Positions 35,224 through 44,095 of a stretch of 64,000 bases of DNA are shown piece after piece (position 1 is the stretch's first letter; every line of letters starts with the position of its first letter). Origin of the DNA: Streptomyces sp. Ru71 (GTDB lineage Bacteria > Actinomycetota > Actinomycetes > Streptomycetales > Streptomycetaceae); contig NZ_PQSS01000027.1 of NCBI RefSeq assembly GCF_002920535.1, forward strand, positions 23,756 to 87,755, written 5' to 3'. The translations under genes were made by a program, and so were the position numbers. The notes under the pieces were generated by a model. The model made no database searches. It had not been told where the DNA came from and was given only the letters and a program-made list of their open reading frames with translations.

Positions 35224-36813
35224 GTGAGCTCGAAACCCGTCGTACTCATCGCTGAAGAGCTGTCGCCCGCCACCGTCGAAGCGCTCGGCCCGGACTTCGA
35301 GATCCGGCACTGCAACGGCGCGGACCGCGCCGAACTGCTGCCGGCCATCGCCGACGTGGACGCGATCCTGATCCGCTCGGCCACCAAGGTCGACGCCGAG
35401 GCGATCGCCGCCGCGAACAAGCTCAAGGTCGTCGCCCGCGCCGGCGTCGGCCTGGACAACGTCGACGTCTCCGCCGCCACCAAGGCCGGCGTGATGGTCG
35501 TCAACGCCCCCACCTCCAACATCGTGACCGCCGCCGAGCTGGCCTGCGGTCTGATCGTCGCCACCGCCCGGAACATCCCGCAGGCCAACGCCGCGCTGAA
35601 GAACGGCGAGTGGAAGCGCAGCAAGTACACGGGCGTGGAGCTGGCCGAGAAGACCCTCGGCGTCGTCGGCCTCGGCCGCATCGGCGCGCTGGTCGCCCAG
35701 CGCATGTCCGCCTTCGGCATGAAGGTCGTCGCCTACGACCCCTACGTGCAGCCCGCGCGCGCCGCGCAGATGGGCGTGAAGGTCCTCTCCCTGGACGAGC
35801 TGCTTGAGGTCTCCGACTTCATCACCGTCCACCTCCCCAAGACCCCCGAGACGCTGGGTCTGATCGGCGAGGAGGCCCTGCACAAGGTCAAGCCGAGCGT
35901 GCGCATCATCAACGCCGCGCGCGGTGGCATCGTCGACGAGCAGGCCCTGTACTCCGCCCTCAAGGAGGGCCGGGTCGCCGGCGCCGGCCTCGACGTGTAC
36001 GCCAAGGAGCCCTGCACGGACTCCCCGCTGTTCGAGTTCGACCAGGTCGTGTGCACCCCGCACCTCGGCGCGTCGACCGACGAGGCCCAGGAGAAGGCGG
36101 GCATCGCGGTCGCCAAGTCCGTGCGCCTCGCCCTCGCCGGCGAGCTGGTCCCGGACGCGGTCAACGTCCAGGGCGGTGTCATCGCCGAGGACGTCAAGCC
36201 GGGTCTGCCGCTGGCCGAGCGCCTCGGCCGCATCTTCACCGCGCTCGCGGGCGAGGTCGCGGTCCGCCTCGACGTCGAGGTGTACGGCGAGATCACCCAG
36301 CACGACGTGAAGGTGCTGGAGCTGTCCGCCCTCAAGGGTGTCTTCGAGGACGTCGTCGACGAGACGGTCTCCTACGTCAACGCCCCGCTGTTCGCGCAGG
36401 AGCGCGGCGTCGAGGTCCGCCTGACCACCAGCTCGGAGTCGGCCGACCACCGCAACGTCGTCACCGTGCGCGGCACGCTCGGCACCGGCGAGGAGGTGTC
36501 GGTCTCCGGCACGCTGGCCGGCCCGAAGCACGTCCAGAAGATCGTCGCGGTCGGCGACTACGACGTCGACCTGGCGCTCGCCGAGCACATGGTGGTGCTG
36601 AAGTACGAGGACCGTCCCGGTGTCGTCGGCACCGTCGGCCGCATCCTCGGCGAGGCGGGCATCAACATCGCCGGCATGCAGGTCGCCCGCGCGGCGGTCG
36701 GCGGCGAGGCGCTCGCCGTCCTCACCGTGGACGACACGGTGCCCGCCGGCGTCCTGACCGAGGTCGCGGCGGAGATCGGCGCCACGTCGGCCCGCTCGGT
36801 GAACCTGGTCTGA
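35224..36813 (+). CDS. serA: D-3-phosphoglycerate dehydrogenase
   Basis: The first enzyme of serine synthesis, oxidising 3-phosphoglycerate with NAD. At 529 residues it is the long form. The catalytic and NAD domains come first, with GLGRIGALVAQRM, Arg in NAARGGIVDE, Glu in DVYAKEPC and His in CTPHLGAST. An intervening domain occupies about 320-450, and a C-terminal ACT domain starts near MVVLKYEDRPGVVGTVG for feedback by serine. GTG 35224 is chosen over GTG 35212 because TGAGGACT sits at proper distance. The 217-base gap from the ilvC terminator contains its own leader with no convincing regulatory motif. Confidence 0.96.
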   Translation: MSSKPVVLIAEELSPATVEALGPDFEIRHCNGADRAELLPAIADVDAILIRSATKVDAEAIAAANKLKVVARAGVGLDNVDVSAATKAGVMVVNAPTSNIVTAAELACGLIVATARNIPQANAALKNGEWKRSKYTGVELAEKTLGVVGLGRIGALVAQRMSAFGMKVVAYDPYVQPARAAQMGVKVLSLDELLEVSDFITVHLPKTPETLGLIGEEALHKVKPSVRIINAARGGIVDEQALYSALKEGRVAGAGLDVYAKEPCTDSPLFEFDQVVCTPHLGASTDEAQEKAGIAVAKSVRLALAGELVPDAVNVQGGVIAEDVKPGLPLAERLGRIFTALAGEVAVRLDVEVYGEITQHDVKVLELSALKGVFEDVVDETVSYVNAPLFAQERGVEVRLTTSSESADHRNVVTVRGTLGTGEEVSVSGTLAGPKHVQKIVAVGDYDVDLALAEHMVVLKYEDRPGVVGTVGRILGEAGINIAGMQVARAAVGGEALAVLTVDDTVPAGVLTEVAAEIGATSARSVNLV

Positions 36814-36828
36814 GTCTGTTCGCAGAAC

Positions 36829-36870
36829 GCCGGGTGGGGCTGAGGTTCTCCTCAGCCCCACCCGGCTTTT
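36829..36870 (+). terminator. Strong T-tailed terminator after serA
   Basis: A perfect 17-bp stem (36829-36845 with 36850-36866) encloses a TTCT loop and is followed by TTTT. It ends eight bases before the stop codon of the convergent MFS gene, so it could serve both strands. Confidence 0.9.
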
Positions 36871-36877
36871 CGCGTCC

Positions 36878-38401
36878 TCAGGCGGCGATCTCGACCTCCG
36901 CCTGCTCCCGCACCCGCACCCCCCGCAGGGTGAGGGCCGCCGCCACCGCGGCCCCCGCGAGCAGCACCGCGCCCGCGATGGCCGCGCCCTGCATCCCGCT
37001 GGTGAACGCCTCCCGCGCGACGGTCGCCAGCCCCGGCACCTTGTCGGCGACCGCGAGCGCGCCGCCCAGAGTCTCGCGGGCCGCGTCCGGCGCCGAGGCC
37101 GGGATGTCGTGGCGGTAGATCGCGGTACCGATGGAGCCGAGCACCGCCATCCCCAGCGCGCCGCCGAACTCGGCGCCGGTCTCCAGCAGCGAGGACGCGG
37201 ACCCGGCCCGTTCGACCGGGGCCGTACCCATCGCCAGGTCGGTCATCTGCGAGATCACCATGACGATCCCGGAGGCCAGCACCCCGCACGCGGCCAGGAC
37301 CAGCCACATCGAGTCGGTACCGGCCAGCGCCAGCATCCCGTACCCGGCGGCGCCGATGAGGAAGCCGGCCGTGACGACATACGCCCGCTCGACGCCCTTG
37401 TGCACCAAGGCCGTGGCCACCGGGGCCGCCATACCGATCGGCACCGACGGCAGCAGCGCCCACAGGGCGGCCTCCATCGCGCTCTTGCCGAGCACCGACT
37501 GCAGGTACTGCGTGGTGAAGAAGGCCGAGCCCATCATCGCGAACGACGAGACCAGATTGAGCACGACGGCCGGAGCGAAGCCGCGTCCGCGGAAGAGCGC
37601 GGGCGAAATCATCGGCGACGCGGCCGTGCGCTGACGGCGGACGAACAGCACCGCGAAGAGCAGCCCGACGCCGACCGAACCGACGTACTCGACCCGCCAC
37701 CCCTCGGACGGGATCTCCTTCAGACCGTAGATGACGGGCAGCACCGCGGCCATGGACAGCGGCACGCTCACCCAGTCGAACCGGCCGGGCTCGGGGTTTT
37801 TCGACTCGGGCAGCAGCACCGGCCCGAGGACCAGCAGCAGGGCCATCGCGGGCAGGTTGACCAGGAACACCGAGCCCCACCAGAAGTACTGGACCAGCAC
37901 CCCGCTCATCACCGAGCCCAGCGCGATACCGGCCGTCATCACGCCGGACCACATCCCGATCGCCTTCGCGCGCTGCCCGGGATCGGTGAACATCGTCCGG
38001 ACGATCGCCATGGTCGAGGGCATCAGCGTGGCCCCGCCGATGCCGAGGACCGCGCGGGCCGCGATCAGCGTCTCGGCGCTGTTGGCGTACGCGGCGACCA
38101 GTGAGGCGGCGCCGAACGCCGCCGCGCCGATCAGCAGCAGCCGGCGGCGGCCGATGCGGTCGCCCAGCGAGCCCATCGTCATCAGCAGGCCGGCCAGCAC
38201 GAAGGCGTAGATGTCGAAGATCCACAGCTGCTGGGTGCCGCTCGGCTCCAGGTCGGCGCCGATCGCGGGGATCGCGAAGTACAGCACCGAGACATCCATC
38301 GAGACCAGCAGCAGCGGAAGCATCAGCACGCCGAGGGCGGTCCATTCACGGCGTCCGGCCCGGGCGGCCGGGAGCTGGGTGGTGCTCGTCGGGTTCGTCA
38401 T
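36878..38401 (-). CDS. MFS drug exporter, DHA2 (14-helix) type
   Basis: A 507-residue transporter of the major facilitator superfamily. Motif A, GSLGDRIGRRRLLLIGAA, falls after the second helix. The antiporter motif C region is MTAGIALGSVMSGVL. About 14 hydrophobic segments are present, with the central pair typical of DHA2 proton/drug antiporters. TATAGT lies seven bases before ATG 38401, suggesting a leaderless message, and overlaps the palindrome TATACGCACGTATA. The divergent TetR gene next to it is the likely repressor. Substrate is unknown; related exporters remove cationic dyes and antibiotics. Confidence 0.93.
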   Translation of the reverse strand: MTNPTSTTQLPAARAGRREWTALGVLMLPLLLVSMDVSVLYFAIPAIGADLEPSGTQQLWIFDIYAFVLAGLLMTMGSLGDRIGRRRLLLIGAAAFGAASLVAAYANSAETLIAARAVLGIGGATLMPSTMAIVRTMFTDPGQRAKAIGMWSGVMTAGIALGSVMSGVLVQYFWWGSVFLVNLPAMALLLVLGPVLLPESKNPEPGRFDWVSVPLSMAAVLPVIYGLKEIPSEGWRVEYVGSVGVGLLFAVLFVRRQRTAASPMISPALFRGRGFAPAVVLNLVSSFAMMGSAFFTTQYLQSVLGKSAMEAALWALLPSVPIGMAAPVATALVHKGVERAYVVTAGFLIGAAGYGMLALAGTDSMWLVLAACGVLASGIVMVISQMTDLAMGTAPVERAGSASSLLETGAEFGGALGMAVLGSIGTAIYRHDIPASAPDAARETLGGALAVADKVPGLATVAREAFTSGMQGAAIAGAVLLAGAAVAAALTLRGVRVREQAEVEIAA

Positions 38402-38410
38402 GCCGGCGAC

Positions 38411-38465
38411 TATACGCACGTATAAAACGCTTGTCTAGAACATCTGTATAGGACGCTCGTATAGA
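38411..38465. promoter_or_regulatory. Operator array between MFS exporter and TetR genes
   Basis: The perfect palindrome TATACG-CA-CGTATA lies at 38411-38424. Two 21-bp direct copies, 38419-38439 and 38445-38465, share 16 positions (GTATAnnACGCTnGTnTAGA). They overlap the -10 box of the exporter gene and lie just upstream of TAGGCT (38473-38478), the likely -10 of the regulator gene. Binding by the adjacent TetR protein is inferred. Confidence 0.7.
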
Positions 38466-38484
38466 CGGAAGGTAGGCTGACGGC

Positions 38485-39075
38485 ATGGGACACCGTGAGG
38501 ATCTGCTCGAAGGCGCCAAGCGCTGCCTGCTGGACAAGGGCTTCCTGCGCACGACGGCGCGCGACATCGTCAAGGAGTCGGGGACCAACCTCGCCTCCAT
38601 CGGCTACCACTACGGCTCCAAGGACGCCCTGCTCGTCCAGGCGTACGTCGAGCTGATCGAGAGCGTCGGCGACACCTTCGACCCCGGCTGGGGCGCGAGC
38701 GGCGAGGCGGCCGCGCCGGCCGGCTCACTCCAGCGGTTCCAGCAGGTGTGGGAGGGCATCATCCGGTCCGTGCCGGAGTCCCGGGCGATCTGGCTGCTCA
38801 GCTTCGAACTGCTCTTCCAGGGCGACCGTCTCCCCGAGGTACGCAAGCTCCTGGCGGAGGCGCAGGTGGAGGGCCGTAAGGGCATCCTGTCGATGTTCAA
38901 CGGTGTGCCCGAGGGGGAGCTGGACGACGAAAGCGTCGACACCGAGGGGCGCTTCTACCAGACCTTGCTCAACGGCTTGATGGTCCAGTGGCTCTTCGAC
39001 CCGGACTCGGCGACCAACGCGGCCCAACTCACGGAGGGATTGCGCCGGGTACTCAAGGGAGCATTGCCAAACTGA
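38485..39075 (+). CDS. TetR family regulator of the divergent exporter
   Basis: A 196-residue repressor. The helix-turn-helix is FLRTTARDIVKESGTNLASIGYHYGSKDALL (about residues 20-50). The C-terminal domain contains RAIWLLSFELLFQ and LMVQWLFDP, a hydrophobic ligand pocket typical of drug-sensing members. TAGGCT is exactly six bases before ATG 38485, so the mRNA is probably leaderless. Divergence from an MFS drug exporter and shared operators indicate that it controls the exporter and itself. Confidence 0.93.
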   Translation: MGHREDLLEGAKRCLLDKGFLRTTARDIVKESGTNLASIGYHYGSKDALLVQAYVELIESVGDTFDPGWGASGEAAAPAGSLQRFQQVWEGIIRSVPESRAIWLLSFELLFQGDRLPEVRKLLAEAQVEGRKGILSMFNGVPEGELDDESVDTEGRFYQTLLNGLMVQWLFDPDSATNAAQLTEGLRRVLKGALPN

Positions 39076-39108
39076 CGCCGTGGCACGACTGCCCGCAGCT
39101 AGGTGAGC

Positions 39109-39417
39109 CACGACGGCGCGGAACCCGCGTACGGCGGGGAGGGGACGGGGTGGGGGGTGTCCGCCCGCAGCGGCCGGCACCGCCAACGGCACCCGTGTCG
39201 GGGACAGTGGGCCGGACCGAGGACGGATACCCCCCACCCGGCCCCGACCCACAACGAGCCGCAGGCGCTACGCACGCCACGACGCGACAGCGACGGGCCG
39301 CCGCAGGCATTCAAGGGGCGCGGGGAACTGCGCGACCAGCCACGACGCAACCCGCACAGGCCGCCGCAGGCACCCGCGAGCAACCACCCACCCACCCGCA
39401 GACAAAGGCGCCGCAGA
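39109..39417. repeat. Dispersed ~300-bp intergenic repeat, copy B
   Basis: This fills the gene-free stretch 39076-39432. It aligns over its whole length with the reverse complement of 55222-55521, with only scattered differences. It contains the 40-bp core phrase (39313-39357) also found at 25603 and 43761. Its first half holds an imperfect long inverted repeat. No coding potential is evident in either orientation. Confidence 0.85.
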
Positions 39418-39432
39418 CAAAGGCCCCGCACA

Positions 39433-40638
39433 CTACAGACGCGCCGCCTTCAACGCCATGTGCAGCAGCAGCCGGTCCTCCCCGTCGTCCAGATCCAGCC
39501 CCGTCAGCTGCTCCACCCGCGACAGCCGGTAATAGAGCGTCTGCCGGTGGATGCCCAACGCCGCCGCCGTCCGTCCCGCCTGCCCCGCACAGTCCAGGAA
39601 AACCTCCGCCGTACGGGCCAGCTCCCGCTGCGCCGGGGTGAGCAGCGGCGCGACCACCGGATCCGCGACCGGCGCCGGCGGCAGCGACGTCAGCAGGCGG
39701 TACGGCCCGATGCCGGACCACTCGGCGACCGGACCGAAACGCGGGTCGGCCAACGCGGCCCGCGCCGACGCCGACGCCTCCTGCCACGCCACACCCAGCT
39801 CCGCGATACCGGCCCGGGCGGCCGCGACCCCCGCGACAACGGACCCCGGGGCACCGGCACCCGCCCCCACCCGCTCCCGCAACCGCATAGCCACCGACAC
39901 CCCCGCCGCCACCGTCTGCGTCGACCGCAACCGCACCAGCACAGCCAGACAGTGCTCGCTCACCCCCCACGGCACCGTGCACAACGCCTCCGCCCCCGGC
40001 AGGGTCCGCACCGACGGCGCCTCCGCCGGATCGGCCGACGGCCAGGGAGCCACGCACACCACCGTGTGCGGCCCGTCCGCGCGCACCCCCAGCGCCGTGC
40101 GCAGCTCCGCCACCGCCGCGTCCCGCTGCCAGCCGGCCTCCGCCGCCAGCACCGCCCGCAGCTCGCGGGTCAGGTCGGCGCCGTGCTGGGCCTCGTCCGC
40201 GAGCAGCGCGCCGATGCGGGCCGTCACCTCCATGGCCGCGGCCAGCTGGGCGTCCGTCGGCCCGGGGTCACCGTCCAGCAGCCAGACGTAGCCGAGGACG
40301 ACCCCGCGATGGCGCACCGGCAGGCAGATCCGGCCCCGGTACACCCCGGCGTCCGGGGTGGGCGGGATACGGACCGGCCCCGTCGCCCGGGTGATGCCGA
40401 AGCCCTCGAACCAGGCGCGGACGGCGGCCGTGGAGCGCCGGGTGAGGATCGAGCGGGTGCGGACCGGGTCCAGGACCGTCGGGTCGAGGTCGCCCTCGTC
40501 GTCGTAGGCGCCGAAGGCGATCAGCTCGAAGTCCCGGTTCTCCAGGGTCGCGGGCGCGTCGAGAAGCTCCGAGATCTCGTCGATGAGCTCCTGGTAGTCA
40601 CCCCTGTGTTCCGCCGTCACCCGGGCATTCTCCCGCAT
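39433..40638 (-). CDS. PucR/CdaR-type transcriptional regulator, probable regulator of proline catabolism
   Basis: A 401-residue regulator with a GAF-like sensory N-terminus (RGRICLPVRHRGVVLGYVWLL) and a central GGDEF-fold-like domain without catalytic residues. The C-terminal PucR helix-turn-helix is RTAAALGIHRQTLYYRLSRVEQLTGLDL. ATG 40638 is chosen; ATG 40659 and a GTG farther in are alternatives. It diverges from the proline dehydrogenase and pruA genes, and regulators of this type commonly activate adjacent proline-use genes. That target is inferred from position. Confidence 0.88.
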   Translation of the reverse strand: MRENARVTAEHRGDYQELIDEISELLDAPATLENRDFELIAFGAYDDEGDLDPTVLDPVRTRSILTRRSTAAVRAWFEGFGITRATGPVRIPPTPDAGVYRGRICLPVRHRGVVLGYVWLLDGDPGPTDAQLAAAMEVTARIGALLADEAQHGADLTRELRAVLAAEAGWQRDAAVAELRTALGVRADGPHTVVCVAPWPSADPAEAPSVRTLPGAEALCTVPWGVSEHCLAVLVRLRSTQTVAAGVSVAMRLRERVGAGAGAPGSVVAGVAAARAGIAELGVAWQEASASARAALADPRFGPVAEWSGIGPYRLLTSLPPAPVADPVVAPLLTPAQRELARTAEVFLDCAGQAGRTAAALGIHRQTLYYRLSRVEQLTGLDLDDGEDRLLLHMALKAARL

Positions 40639-40800
40639 GTCGACCCGGCCTTCATACAACTGTCTGAGATCCCGGGCACGGATGCGTGACAGCTGTCGAT
40701 GGCAGACGATCGGAGGGATCCTTAGGTTTCACGGTGGTTCTCCGTGCCGTACCCGAATCGTCGGGTTTCGGCCTTGTTTTGCTCGTTGTGGAGGTGCCCC

Positions 40801-41727
40801 GTGCTGGGTCCCGTGATTCTCGCCGCGTCGCGCAGCGACCGGATGCGACGCCTGATCTCGGCGGCCCCGGTGACCAAGCAGGTCGTCGACCGCTTCATCC
40901 CGGGGGAGACGGTCGACGACATCGTCCCGATCATCGAGGACCTGACGGCCAAGGGCCTGGAGCTGACGATGGACGTCGTCGGCGAGGACATCACCACCCC
41001 CGAGCAGGCCACCGCCGCCCGGGACGCGTACCTGGAGCTGATCGAGCGGATCAAGCCGCTCGGACTCGGCGAGAAGGTCGAGATGTCCGTCAAGCTGTCC
41101 ATGTTCGGCCAGGCGCTGGAGGGCGGTCACGAGCTGGCCCTCGCCAACGTCCGCCCGGTCGTCGAGGCCGCCGCCGCGATCGGCACCACCGTGACGCTCG
41201 ACGCCGAGGACCACACCACCCTCGACTCGATGTTCGCCATCCACGAGGAGCTGCGGAAGGACTTCCCGCAGACCGGCTGCGTCATCCAGGCCTACCTCTT
41301 CCGCACCGAGGCCGACGCCCGCCGGCTGGCCGCCGCGGGCAGCCGGGTCCGCCTGGTCAAGGGCGCCTACAAGGAGCCCGCGTCCGTCGCGTACCAGGAC
41401 AAGCACGAGATCGACAAGGCGTACGTCCGCGTCCTGCGGACCCTGATGGAGGGCGAGGGCTACCCGATGATCGGGTCCCACGACCCGCGTCTGATCGCCA
41501 TCGCCCAGGAACTCGCCCACCGCGCCGGGCGCAAGCTCGACGAGTACGAGTTCCAGATGCTGTACGGCATCCGCGGCGAGGAGCACCTGCGGCTGGCCGC
41601 CGAGGGCCACCGCATGCGCGTCTACACCGCCTACGGCACCGACTGGTACGGCTACTTCATGCGCCGCCTCGCGGAGAAGCCGGCGAACCTGCAGTTCTTC
41701 CTCCGCTCGATGGTCAGCAAGGGCTGA
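40801..41727 (+). CDS. Proline dehydrogenase
   Basis: A monofunctional FAD enzyme of 308 residues that oxidises proline to pyrroline-5-carboxylate. The barrel signatures are VTLDAEDHTTLDSM, GCVIQAYLFRTEADAR, RLVKGAYKEP, YPMIGSHDPRLI and EFQMLYGIRGEEHLRLAAEGHRMRVYTAYG, the last containing the substrate Arg contacts. GTG 40801 has GTGGAGGT six bases upstream; an earlier start at 40744 lacks one. pruA follows 40 bases later, so both steps of proline-to-glutamate conversion are in one operon, divergent from a PucR-type gene. Confidence 0.95.
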   Translation: MLGPVILAASRSDRMRRLISAAPVTKQVVDRFIPGETVDDIVPIIEDLTAKGLELTMDVVGEDITTPEQATAARDAYLELIERIKPLGLGEKVEMSVKLSMFGQALEGGHELALANVRPVVEAAAAIGTTVTLDAEDHTTLDSMFAIHEELRKDFPQTGCVIQAYLFRTEADARRLAAAGSRVRLVKGAYKEPASVAYQDKHEIDKAYVRVLRTLMEGEGYPMIGSHDPRLIAIAQELAHRAGRKLDEYEFQMLYGIRGEEHLRLAAEGHRMRVYTAYGTDWYGYFMRRLAEKPANLQFFLRSMVSKG

Positions 41728-41767
41728 GCCCGCACACCCACCCGCTCAGTAAGGAGTTACGGAACCC

Positions 41768-43399
41768 ATGGACGCTGTGACCCAGGTCCCCACCCCCGTC
41801 AACGAGCCGGTGCACGGCTACGCCCCCGGCTCGCCCGAGCGTGCCCGCCTGGAGGCCAAGCTCAAGGAGCTGGCCGAGAACCCGATCGATCTGCCCTGCA
41901 CCATCGACGGTGAGCGGCGGATGGGCGGCGGCGAGCCGTTCCAGGTCGTGCAGCCGCACAACCACAAGGCCGTCCTGGGCACCTACCGCAACGCCACGAA
42001 GGCGGACGCGCAGGCCGCCATCGACGCCGCCCTCGCCGCCGCCCCGGCCTGGCGTGCGCTGTCCTTCGACGACCGCGCGGCGATCTTCCTGCGCGCCGCC
42101 GAGCTGCTGTCCGGCCCGTGGCGCGAGACGCTGGCCGCCTCCACCATGCTCGGCCAGTCCAAGACCGCCCAGCAGGCCGAGATCGACACCCCGTGCGAGC
42201 TGGTCGACTTCTGGCGGTTCAACGTCCACTACGCCCGCCAGATCCTGGCCGAGCAGCCCCCGGCCAACTCCCCGGGTGTGTGGAACCGGCTGGACCACCG
42301 CCCGCTGGAGGGCTTCGTCTACGCGATCACGCCGTTCAACTTCACGGCCATCGCGGGCAACCTGCCCACCGCGCCGGCGCTCATGGGCAACGTCGTGGTG
42401 TGGAAGCCGTCCCCGACGCAGACCCACGCCGCCGTGCTGCTGATGCGGCTGCTGGAGGAGGCGGGCCTGCCCAAGGGCGTCATCAACCTGCTCACCGGTG
42501 ACGGCATCGAGGTCTCCGAGGTGGCCCTCAACCACCGCGACCTGGCCGGCATCCACTTCACCGGTTCGACCAAGACCTTCCAGTACCTGTGGAAGACGGT
42601 CGGCATGAACATCGAGAAGTACCGCTCGTACCCGCGTCTGGTCGGTGAGACCGGCGGCAAGGACTTCGTCGTCGCCCACCCGTCGGCCGACCGTGCGGTG
42701 CTCAAGACCGCGCTGACCCGCGGTGCCTTCGAGTTCCAGGGCCAGAAGTGCTCCGCGACCTCCCGGGCGTACATCCCGGCGTCGATCTGGAACGACGGCT
42801 TCAAGGAGGAGTTCGCGGCCGAGGTCGACTACATCACCATGGGTGACGTCACCGACCTGTCGAACTTCATCGGCGCGGTCATCGACGAGCGGGCCTTCGC
42901 CAAGAACAAGGCCGCGATCGACCGTGCGGCGGCGGACCCCTCGTGCACGATCGTCGCGGGTGGCTCCTACGACGACTCGGTCGGCTACTTCGTCCGGCCG
43001 ACCGTCATCGAGTGCAGCGACCCGGAGAACGAGGTCTTCACGACCGAGTACTTCGGGCCGATCCTCGCGGTGTACGTCTACGAGGACGACAAGTACGACG
43101 AGATGCTGACGCAGATGGAGTCGGTGTCGGACTACGCGCTGACCGGGTCGGTCATCGCGAACGACCGCGCGGCGGCGGCGTACACGATGGAGAAGCTGCG
43201 CTACGCGGCCGGCAACTTCTACATCAACGACAAGTCGACCGGTGCCGTGGTCGGGCAGCAGCCCTTCGGCGGGGGCCGTGCCTCGGGGACGAACGACAAG
43301 GCCGGGGCGCCGCAGAACCTGCTGCGGTGGACGCTGACGCGTGCCATCAAGGAGACGCTGGTGCCGCCGACCGACTACACCTACCCGCACATGGGCTGA
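41768..43399 (+). CDS. pruA: L-glutamate gamma-semialdehyde (pyrroline-5-carboxylate) dehydrogenase
   Basis: Oxidises glutamate semialdehyde to glutamate with NAD, the second step of proline breakdown. The 543-residue length fits the monofunctional type. NAD contacts are ITPFNFTAIAGN and HFTGSTKTFQYLW; the conserved Glu lies in LVGETGGKD, and the catalytic Cys is in FEFQGQKCSATSRAY. The C-terminal NDKSTGAVVGQQPFGGGRASG is typical. AGTAAGGAGTT precedes ATG 41768. It lies in the same operon as proline dehydrogenase and is closed by a 17-bp hairpin. Confidence 0.96.
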   Translation: MDAVTQVPTPVNEPVHGYAPGSPERARLEAKLKELAENPIDLPCTIDGERRMGGGEPFQVVQPHNHKAVLGTYRNATKADAQAAIDAALAAAPAWRALSFDDRAAIFLRAAELLSGPWRETLAASTMLGQSKTAQQAEIDTPCELVDFWRFNVHYARQILAEQPPANSPGVWNRLDHRPLEGFVYAITPFNFTAIAGNLPTAPALMGNVVVWKPSPTQTHAAVLLMRLLEEAGLPKGVINLLTGDGIEVSEVALNHRDLAGIHFTGSTKTFQYLWKTVGMNIEKYRSYPRLVGETGGKDFVVAHPSADRAVLKTALTRGAFEFQGQKCSATSRAYIPASIWNDGFKEEFAAEVDYITMGDVTDLSNFIGAVIDERAFAKNKAAIDRAAADPSCTIVAGGSYDDSVGYFVRPTVIECSDPENEVFTTEYFGPILAVYVYEDDKYDEMLTQMESVSDYALTGSVIANDRAAAAYTMEKLRYAAGNFYINDKSTGAVVGQQPFGGGRASGTNDKAGAPQNLLRWTLTRAIKETLVPPTDYTYPHMG

Positions 43400-43410
43400 C
43401 GCCCGCGGGT

Positions 43411-43457
43411 GCCGAACGGGCCGGGTCTTCCGCACGGGACCCGGCCCGTTCGGCGTT
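43411..43457 (+). terminator. 17-bp perfect hairpin terminator after pruA
   Basis: GCCGAACGGGCCGGGTC (43411-43427) pairs perfectly with GACCCGGCCCGTTCGGC (43438-43454) and is followed by GTTCTC. It also faces the end of the small minus-strand gene at 43468 and may be bidirectional. Confidence 0.9.
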
Positions 43458-43467
43458 CTCTTCTCGG

Positions 43468-43674
43468 CTACTCGGCGATCTCGGTGCGCTCCCACCACTC
43501 GTACACCGGGAGCTGTCCCTGCTCGGTGTCCTGGTGGCGGGTGGTCGAGCGGAAGTGCTCGTATCCGCCCCGGTGGGGGATCTTCAGCTCCGTCCCGGGC
43601 GGAGTGATCGGGACGATCCGCTCCGGCAGGTCGTCGGGGCCGCCTTCCAGAACTGCTTTGGCCGCGTTGCTCAT
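43468..43674 (-). CDS. Small DUF5988-like protein
   Basis: A 68-residue hydrophilic protein. The pattern AVLEGGPDDLPERIVPI, then KIPHRGGYEHFRST and YEWWERTEIAE at the end, resembles small proteins grouped as DUF5988 in Streptomyces; family members often lie near secondary-metabolism or regulatory genes. Function is unknown. The gene is alone, convergent with pruA, and the pruA terminator lies next to its stop. Confidence 0.72.
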   Translation of the reverse strand: MSNAAKAVLEGGPDDLPERIVPITPPGTELKIPHRGGYEHFRSTTRHQDTEQGQLPVYEWWERTEIAE

Positions 43675-43760
43675 GTCGACACGGTTCCCGGGGGTGTGCG
43701 GGGTTGTCCCGGACGTTGACGAGGATCAGTCGTCCGGGTGAGCGCGGGTCGTCGTCTGTC

Positions 43761-43803
43761 TGCGGCTGCGTCGTGGCTGATCGCGCAGTTCCCCGCGCCC
43801 CTG
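43761..43803 (-). repeat. Copy C of the intergenic 40-bp core repeat
   Basis: Reverse orientation of the core phrase (GCGCAGTTCCCCGCGCCCCT on the plus strand, preceded by CGTCGTGGCTGATC). It lies in the gene-free region 43675-44095. The remainder of that gap holds only a weak promoter-like segment near 43874-43903 and no open frame that I trust. Confidence 0.8.
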
Positions 43804-43873
43804 GGTTGGCTGCAGCCCTGTCTGCCCAGCTGTGAGCAGCCTCGTCTGCCTAAGAAAAGCCAGGTCAGCTCAG

Positions 43874-43903
43874 TGTGACGTAGTTCGCCGTCTCAGATAG
43901 TAG
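43874..43903 (+). promoter_or_regulatory. Possible promoter of the 43-residue basic protein gene
   Basis: TGTGAC (43874-43879) and GATAGT (43896-43901) are separated by 16 bases, resembling a housekeeping promoter. Transcripts from here would have a leader of about 190 bases before ATG 44096. The surrounding 80 bases are unusually AT-rich for this genome. Confidence 0.3.
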
Positions 43904-44095
43904 GAAGTCCGAGTAATTGTGGAGACAGATGCGCCGTCCTGTCCTAGCTTTGTAGGAGCCGAACGTCTCGCTAGACCAAGCGATGGGCGGACGTGAGCCG
44001 GGCCCGAGGCAGGCAACCCCTGCGGCCAAGTCGCTCCCCGCCAGCCTCCGGCGTCTCGTAACCCCTCTGCCTTTGCCCGAAGGAGTCGATCCCTC

